Origin: Clitoria ternatea
Lineage: Eukaryota; Streptophyta; Magnoliopsida; Fabales; Fabaceae
Assembly (NCBI GenBank): GCA_037962975.1
Contig: CM075669.1
Location: 247,169,351-247,233,350 of the forward strand
DNA: 64,000 nucleotides
Reading direction: 5' to 3'
Shown: positions 58,485 through 64,000 of the stretch, in pieces
Layout of the letters: every line of letters begins with the position of its first letter
Numbering within the stretch: position 1 is the stretch's first letter
Program-made: the position numbers and the translations under genes
The notes under the pieces: generated by a model
Told to the model about the DNA's origin: nothing
What the model saw: the letters and a program-made list of their open reading frames with translations, nothing else
Database searches by the model: none

Positions 58485-59394
58485 CCCCAATCGAAGAGGC
58501 ACAAGGGGTTGGCTAAAAAATCCTAAATCCCTAAGAAATTAGTCTACACCTTGAATCCTTAAATCCTGAGATTGCTCCGGTGTTCAAAACCCAAAAGCCT
58601 TTCAGAGAATCACTCCAACTCTTGGTTCCTCGAGTCTCTTGAAGAAAAGAATTGGCCCCAAGGTTTTGAATCTCGTCACTAGGATACCGGCCCTTACCCT
58701 TTTTCTCTTCTGCCACCCAGATCCCGTACAGAACCCCTTTAAAAGGTTCCATATTTGCCAATCCTACACCGTTCCCTCATTGCTCCATATCGGTTCCCTA
58801 CCGAACCGTATACCGTCTCTCCTTTAAGCTCTACAGCAGATCCAACATCTAGTCTAACTGGTATCATTGATGTCACTCCGTTTGCTGCTGCTCCAGTCTA
58901 CACCGGTCTTTTGAGTACGCCAGCACTCCCAGTACCCATACTCACACCGGTTACAATCTTCTCTTATTCATTCCTTTTCCTTACTGTTGCATATTTTGTT
59001 ATACTGATTTCTTATTAAATTCCCCTTTGTTTTTATTTGTAATAAATAATAATAATAATAATAATAATAAACGTGTATTTCCCAATATCCCTTTTAGATC
59101 GTATAGTAATGATCTAAATTAGTGTCGTGCGAAAGTACTTCTGCCTACACTATCCCTAGGACCCATGCACGTGCGGAGAACTCCGCCTTGTATGCTCCTT
59201 TTTTGTAAACCTCGTCCACCATTAATCCCATAAACTCATCCCCAGAACATCCCATCGAGAACTACGTAACCCTGATTTCTTGAAAACTCGAGAATACATA
59301 AGGCAGGACTTAGCTCCTGTCAGACCCATTTCCTTTCCTTTCTCGTTACTCTTTGAAAATTAATTCCATTACTGTCACTTGTTTTAGAAGTCAA

Positions 59395-59765
59395 TTTAGA
59401 CGCGACGTCTTATTGATTTTCTCCCTTTTCCCTGGTTGTCATCACTCTTCATAAAAATCGAGTTAATTTCGATTTGACGTCCTGTTAACTCCTTTCGCCG
59501 GTCAACTTTATACCTTGATGGAAAATGACTAATTTGGACGAGACATCCTGTTAGCATTCTCTCTCTTTCGTACATTCCTCCATTAAAAGTCAGGATTAAT
59601 TTGGACGCGACGTCCTGTTAATCCCTCCTTTTCCCGATTTGGTATCTTGACAAAAGGATGACTAATTTAGACAAGATGTCTTGTTAGCTTCCTTTCCTCT
59701 TTTCCACGTTTTACACCCATCAAAGCCAGGATTAATTGGAATGAGACGTCCTGTGGATCTTACTC
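59395..59765 (+). repeat. Six GACGTC-centred repeats in the second Ogre LTR
   Basis: Units of about 66 bp start near 59396, 59460, 59528, 59595, 59662 and 59729. The core is TTAATTTGGACGCGACGTCC followed by TGTTAA, itself an imperfect palindrome. The same core, same orientation relative to the element, occurs in the first Ogre LTR and 3' untranslated region. Confidence 0.8.
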
Positions 59766-60075
59766 CGAGCTTTTTCACTCATTTCATCTGTCTCCTTCGA
59801 TTTTTTTAGAAAGAAGAAATAAATACGATTTTAAGGCTATCCATGATGCACATTTTCAACTTTGGTACTGTTTTTAACAGGCGATGTGGGGTGCTAATAC
59901 CTTCCCCACTCGTAACCGACTCCCGAACTCGAATCTCACTTTTTCTTAATCAGTGCTTTGTTAAAGTTTTTTTTCCAATGTTTTTCCTATGGATAAAAAT
60001 GTTGGTGGTGACTCCCTGTTCTTTTATTCCGTTTTCGAGGGTCGGCCGCGCCGTCGCGATCCCGGTCGCGACAGA

Positions 60076-60092
60076 TGGCGACTCCACTGGGG
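60076..60092 (+). other. Primer binding site of the second Ogre
   Basis: TGGCGACTCCACTGGGG, two bases after the LTR end and identical to the first Ogre. Confidence 0.78.
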
Positions 60093-61128
60093 AGATACTT
60101 GAGAGTCAGGCCATTTAGGTTGAAAGCGCATGTTTTTCTTATGTAGCCTTTAGTTTGTTTTAACTTCTTCTTTTATTTTATTTTATGTTGATCTTATAGA
60201 CGCTTGCTTTTAATTCCAATCGTGTTTTATCATTTATGCACTGTTAATATTTTTGCATGATTATTGAACCCTAGGGTAGACGACTTTATTGTTGTTGTTT
60301 TATGTTTGTTCACTGTGCAGGATGGGGTAAGGTACAGGTATTGAATGCCCTTTCACACACTACACTCACATTTTTGCACACATTTATGAGTGGCGCCCTA
60401 TACCCGGGACCCAAATAAAACTTAAGTTAGGAGAGGTTGGTAGCGGTATCGTTTGGGATGTACTTCCCATCCGGTGATCATAAGAACCTCAACTAGAGTT
60501 CGACCTTTCATGATGTACGCACCTAGTAGGTTCCCTACTGTTGCGACCACATCATGAGTAGGATCTTGGCTCTAGTAACCTTCTAGAAGTCTAGTGCAAG
60601 CCACCCAATATGAGGAGACATTTTTAGACAAGCCGTAGGGGCCTAGAAAAGACTTTCAGAAAAACCCGACTTAGGCCACAAAAGGGCAGACTCTACTTTA
60701 CCTTATGTCATTCTCGCTTTCCCTTTTTAATCCAAATGAATGAATTACCTACCTGTCAAAAGATTGCTTTATTTTGAAATAATGGCTCATTTTTTTGAAA
60801 CGCTCAGTAATCTTCGGGCGGGTGGGTAATTCCCTTTTCATCGGGTACTTCTAAATCCCGAGTCATAAATTTTCCTAGTCATCAAAAAGAAAATGAAAAA
60901 TAATTTTGCTTCCCTCCAACTGGGGTATCAATGACGATTAGAAAACCTATGACCCTTTAGACTTGGACTCACACGAGTTTTGGTAATCGCTGCTTCCCCA
61001 AGTAAAAATTGCTTTGCATTAAATCAATGGGAAATACCGGTTTCAAAACATGACAATGACTGATTCCACTTCTTTGTCTTGGTATTCGCAGGAAGCTATT
61101 CAGAACTTAGCAGTATCTTTGAGCAAGT
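60093..61128 (+). other. Leader of the second Ogre
   Basis: No gene. A possible acceptor TTCACTGTGCAG ends near 60321. A second, GTATTCGCAG, ends at 61091, 37 bases before the ORF1 start as in the first Ogre. The TATACCCGGG block is kept near 60400. Confidence 0.6.
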
Positions 61129-63069
61129 ATGGAAATTAACATGGGACATGACAATTGTGGTACAGATGTGATAGAATTGAGGAAGATATTACATCTTAAG
61201 GCCAAGAAGATTGATACTGGTAGTCTACAAGCAATGGGGAAAAGATTAAACCTGACTCAAAAGATGGCTTTTACCTGAAAATATGGAAGGTTCTAAAACT
61301 CTTGGAGGTGGAAGTGTAAACTGAAGCAATCACAGCCTTGGCATAATTCTATGATCCACCCCTCCGTTGTTTCACATTTAGAGACTTTCAGTTGGCCCCG
61401 TCCATAGAAGAATTTGAACAGATACTGGGGATGCCTTTGGAGGAGCAAATTCCCTACCACCATCTTGATCATCATGCAACTATCGCTTCGGTCGCCCGTG
61501 TTTTGTGAATCCATCCTGAGACATTAAGGAATATGCAGATGAATAGAAATCAAATTCCTGGGTTCACTCGAGAATTTCTGGAGAAACACATGCAGATCCT
61601 GGCAGATAAAGAAGAATGGGAGGCCTTCATGGACACCTTAGCCCTTACTATCTATGGGGTTCTCTTGTTCCCTAATCTAGACAACTACGTGGACTATGAT
61701 GCCATTGCAGTCCTCCTGGCTCGTAAACATAGGCTTGAGAATCCCGTCACGGTTGTATTGGCTAATGTGTACTGCACAATGGATTTTTGCCATACACAAG
61801 GGGGGAAAAGGATCATTTGCTACTTACCCGTTTTGTATGTATGGCTTACATCTCACGTCTTCCATCAAATATGCAAGGCCGAGTGTCTGGTTTCTGATCT
61901 AAAAATTGTGTCAGTTGGCAATGAAGAATGGGCGTGAATGGGCTAATCATCTTGTGGGTCTTACAGCTGAGAAGGTCAGATGGTATCCTCAATGGCTAGA
62001 GGTCAATTCAATCATTCATCATTGTGGAAGCTATCCTAATGTTCCTCTTATTGGCACATTGGGGTGCACCAATTATAATCCTACTATAGCCAAGCGATAG
62101 TTGGCCTATCCTTTGCTAGGGCCACCAAATGAAGAGCTGCTCACTTCTTTCATTTTGTATTATGCGAAAGGAAACTACACATCTGCCACTCGGGACATAG
62201 CCAATGCGTGGAAGAAAGTCCACAAGATGGGAAAGGAATTAGGGGCATGGAGCCACGCTGTAGGGGCAGAATACCATGAATGGCTCTTGAACAGGGTTTC
62301 TATTGTAAAATTACCCTTCAGGAGTCCCTCGTACCAGTCTACAAGCATTCTCGCTCCACCACTCATCATAAAGGACAAAGCCACCCAGGCTTTAAAGGCT
62401 CAGATAGAGGAGTTGATGGTTAAGAATCCAAAGCTGGAAGAAGACCTTTTGAGGTGTCAACAAGAATGTGCTCTTCAGAAGAAAGAAAACTTAGAAGGAA
62501 GACAGGCTATGGATGAGATGCGGAAAAAACAAAAAATTGAAGAAGACTACAGGGCGAAACAAGACCAGTGCCTTTGTGCAGCCAATTCTCAACTGAAAAT
62601 GAAGGGCCAACGAAGTGACGGCATTCTAGCCGAAAAACAGTTTCTAAAAGACTTGCTGCTGCAATCCAAAGAAAGAGAAAAGGAGACTTTGGTACAAAAG
62701 GAGCTGCTACAATCCCAGATCCACAAATTGGAGTAACAACTTGATGAAGTAATGAGAGCCTGTGAGCAGGAGATAAATGATGAACGACAAAATGCTATTA
62801 ATGTTGAGCAACATTGCCAAGAGGCCACACGTCTTTTAGAAGTTAAACTGGCTCGGCAACACGAAGTCATTCATTCATGGATGAATCGCTTCGCCAACTT
62901 AGCATACTTAGCCAACAGAGTGCTGGAAGATCTTCCATCAATGCTAAAGCAGGCCGAAGGGATGGTTAACACTCTCTCCACCCCAAAGGAGATTTTGTTA
63001 TTTTTGAATTATTGTCAAGAAAGAATTTGCAAAATGAGGGCTATGATCAGCCAAGCCAGGAACGGCTGA
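61129..63069 (+). pseudogene. orf1: Decayed Ogre ORF1
   Basis: The start M-E-I-N-M-G-H is kept and the protein aligns along its length with the intact 646-residue ORF1 at 44915-46855. Stops appear at about codon 49 and in the following 50 codons, together with a small frameshift near 61290. Longer open pieces are 61533-61937, 61906-62100, 62101-62736 and 62752-63069. The coiled-coil part (62400-62900) is interrupted by TAA near 62733. The end, S-Q-A-R-N-G, matches the intact copy. It cannot give the full protein. Confidence 0.88.
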
Positions 63070-63371
63070 AGTGTTGTAATTCAAACCTTTCTAGCAACGT
63101 TTTATCTTCTTGAAAGTATGGAATAATGAACTATTTTGCCTCCACAATTGTCTCATGTTAATTTCCGCCTTACTGCTTTACCTAGTACTTTTGAATGCAA
63201 CGTTCTGAGGAACGGTCAGAGGATATGCACTGAATTCAGAATTGCATCCTGTGTATATCTTTCTATCGTTGTTTTATCGTTTCCCTTAACTGTTTTTTTC
63301 TATCAAATATGTATGTTCCTTTAGACATTACAGGTAAGCACCTCTACGGGACTAGGCTCAGAAAGAAACTC
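63070..63371 (+). other. ORF1-gag junction of the second Ogre
   Basis: No gene. The pyrimidine-rich stretch TTAACTGTTTTTTTC leads to TTCCTTTAG (AG at 63323-63324) and TTACAG (63328-63333), followed by GTAAGC, then the gag ATG at 63372. Confidence 0.45.
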
Positions 63372-64000
63372 ATGGCTGAAATAGAACAAAAGAATAAGAG
63401 TTTGAGAGCCGAACTCAGTCAGTTGAAGGAACAAATGACCGAGATGGCCAAGCTTCTAGAGAAGACGGTCACGGAAGGGGATTCTTCTGCAGGATTTGAA
63501 GACGCCAGGCAACAGCCTCCTACCCCACGATACCCTCAGGGTCCATCTAGAGAACCAAATCCTAACCCGACAGCACCTCCTCTAACTATTCGCATAAGGA
63601 GACCAAACCCTGCTGACATTCAGCAACATACCTTTATGGATGCGGAGTGTAATGCTATACCCTTTCCGTTATATGGCTTGCCACCAGGGTATTTTCCACC
63701 ACTCCAAAAAGAGCCTAACTACCAAGGGCCCGATTCCTCATACCGCTCAACCAAACATTCCGCCCATTCAGGAATTTCAAACAGCTCAAGTCTAAACACA
63801 AGCTACCCAAACACAATCTGCCCAACCTGTTTACATAACCCAAACTACTACCAGACCTCACGCTGCATTACTAAACACCGACCCAACATACGTCCAGCAG
63901 CCCTTTGGGTATACAAGTCATCATATTACCACTGGTCTGAATGCTACTGTTGCTACCCAAGAAGGAAGGCTAGAAGTCTTGGAAATAAGACTGAGAGTAA
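63372..64000 (+). pseudogene. gag-pro: Gag start of the second Ogre (partial, frameshifted)
   Basis: It begins M-A-E-I-E-Q as in the first Ogre, with an N-terminal short coiled coil (E-Q-M-T-E-M-A-K), then a proline-rich linker and Y-G-L-P-P-G-Y-F-P-P-L. After about 63730 the similarity moves to another frame (Q-P-N-I-P-P-I-Q), so one frameshift is present, followed by a further stop near 63795. The end, T-Q-E-G-R-L-E-V-L-E-I-R-L-R, matches the position just before the gag core. The gag core, protease and pol would lie past the window end. Confidence 0.82.

Larger units (their letters stand above)
58040..60073 (+). repeat. 5' LTR of the second Ogre
   Basis: 2,034 bp, from TGTGAACTC to GGTCGCGACA. 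A TATAAATA box lies at 58477-58484, placing transcription start near 58510. A short (AAT)n tract is at 59041-59070. From about 59150 on it aligns with the terminal part of the first Ogre LTR, including the block near 59860-59930. Open frames inside (for example 58185-58451 minus) have no support. Confidence 0.85.
58040..64000 (+). mobile_element. Second Ogre element, plus strand, truncated by the window end
   Basis: It starts TGTGAAC at 58040 inside the copia pol, with CTTAG (58035-58039) as the likely left TSD. It has a 2-kb 5' LTR, the same primer site as the first Ogre, a collinear leader, a decayed ORF1 and the beginning of gag. LTR sequence and length differ strongly from the first Ogre except in the last 800 bp, so it belongs to a different subfamily. 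The 3' part lies beyond the window. Confidence 0.88.

Noticed and set aside
58185..59018. Open frames in the second Ogre LTR
   Set aside because: They lie within the LTR around its TATA box and lack motifs; not kept in the first Ogre.

Overview
This window is plant nuclear DNA, almost certainly intergenic heterochromatin. It holds no recognisable cellular gene: nearly all of it is LTR retrotransposons nested inside one another, with 5-bp target-site duplications (TSDs) that can be read directly. An Ogre/Tat-type Ty3/gypsy element with an extra ORF1, a Pro-RT intron and two RNase H domains, together with Ty1/copia and SIRE-like LTRs, points to a eudicot. A legume is plausible, but this is inference.

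Layout. (1) 0.3-2.9 kb: copia debris, with an RT-RNase H fragment on the minus strand joined head-to-head to a plus-strand copia gag. (2) 2.9-3.6 kb: decayed minus-strand PB1-like sequence, probably a MULE remnant. (3) 4.03-25.04 kb: a SIRE-like solo LTR (TSD TAGTG) split by a 19.7-kb nest. The nest is a LARD-like Ty3/gypsy element with 3.7-kb LTRs and a 2.5-kb internal region lacking gag-pol (TSD TTTTG). A second copy of the same family sits inside its 5' LTR in the opposite orientation (TSD ACATT/ACTTT), giving a giant quasi-palindrome. Both copies carry, antisense to the element, a small gene-like unit: AACGG repeats, TATA box, a 49-codon ORF with one membrane segment, and AATAAA. (4) 25.0-28.9 kb: low-complexity C-rich DNA, an unclassified LTR-like segment, and a second SIRE-like solo LTR inside a copia LTR. 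(5) 28.9-58.0 kb: a minus-strand copia pol (RNase H at 29.3-29.9, RT at 57.2-58.0) split by a SIRE-LTR non-autonomous element (29877-57159), itself split by a complete 20.6-kb minus-strand Ogre (31060-51686, TSD TCTAT). (6) 58.04 kb to the end: the 5' LTR, ORF1 and start of gag of a second, plus-strand Ogre that runs off the window.

The first Ogre is nearly intact. ORF1 is open, gag-pro has one in-frame stop, and RT-RH-INT has two stops and one frameshift. Its LTRs differ by about 1% by eye over the first 500 bp, so the insertion looks fairly recent. The LARD-like copies would need enzymes from a related autonomous element. The most unusual signals are the conserved antisense microgene, the palindromic nest, and a GACGTC-centred inverted-repeat motif reiterated in both Ogre elements.
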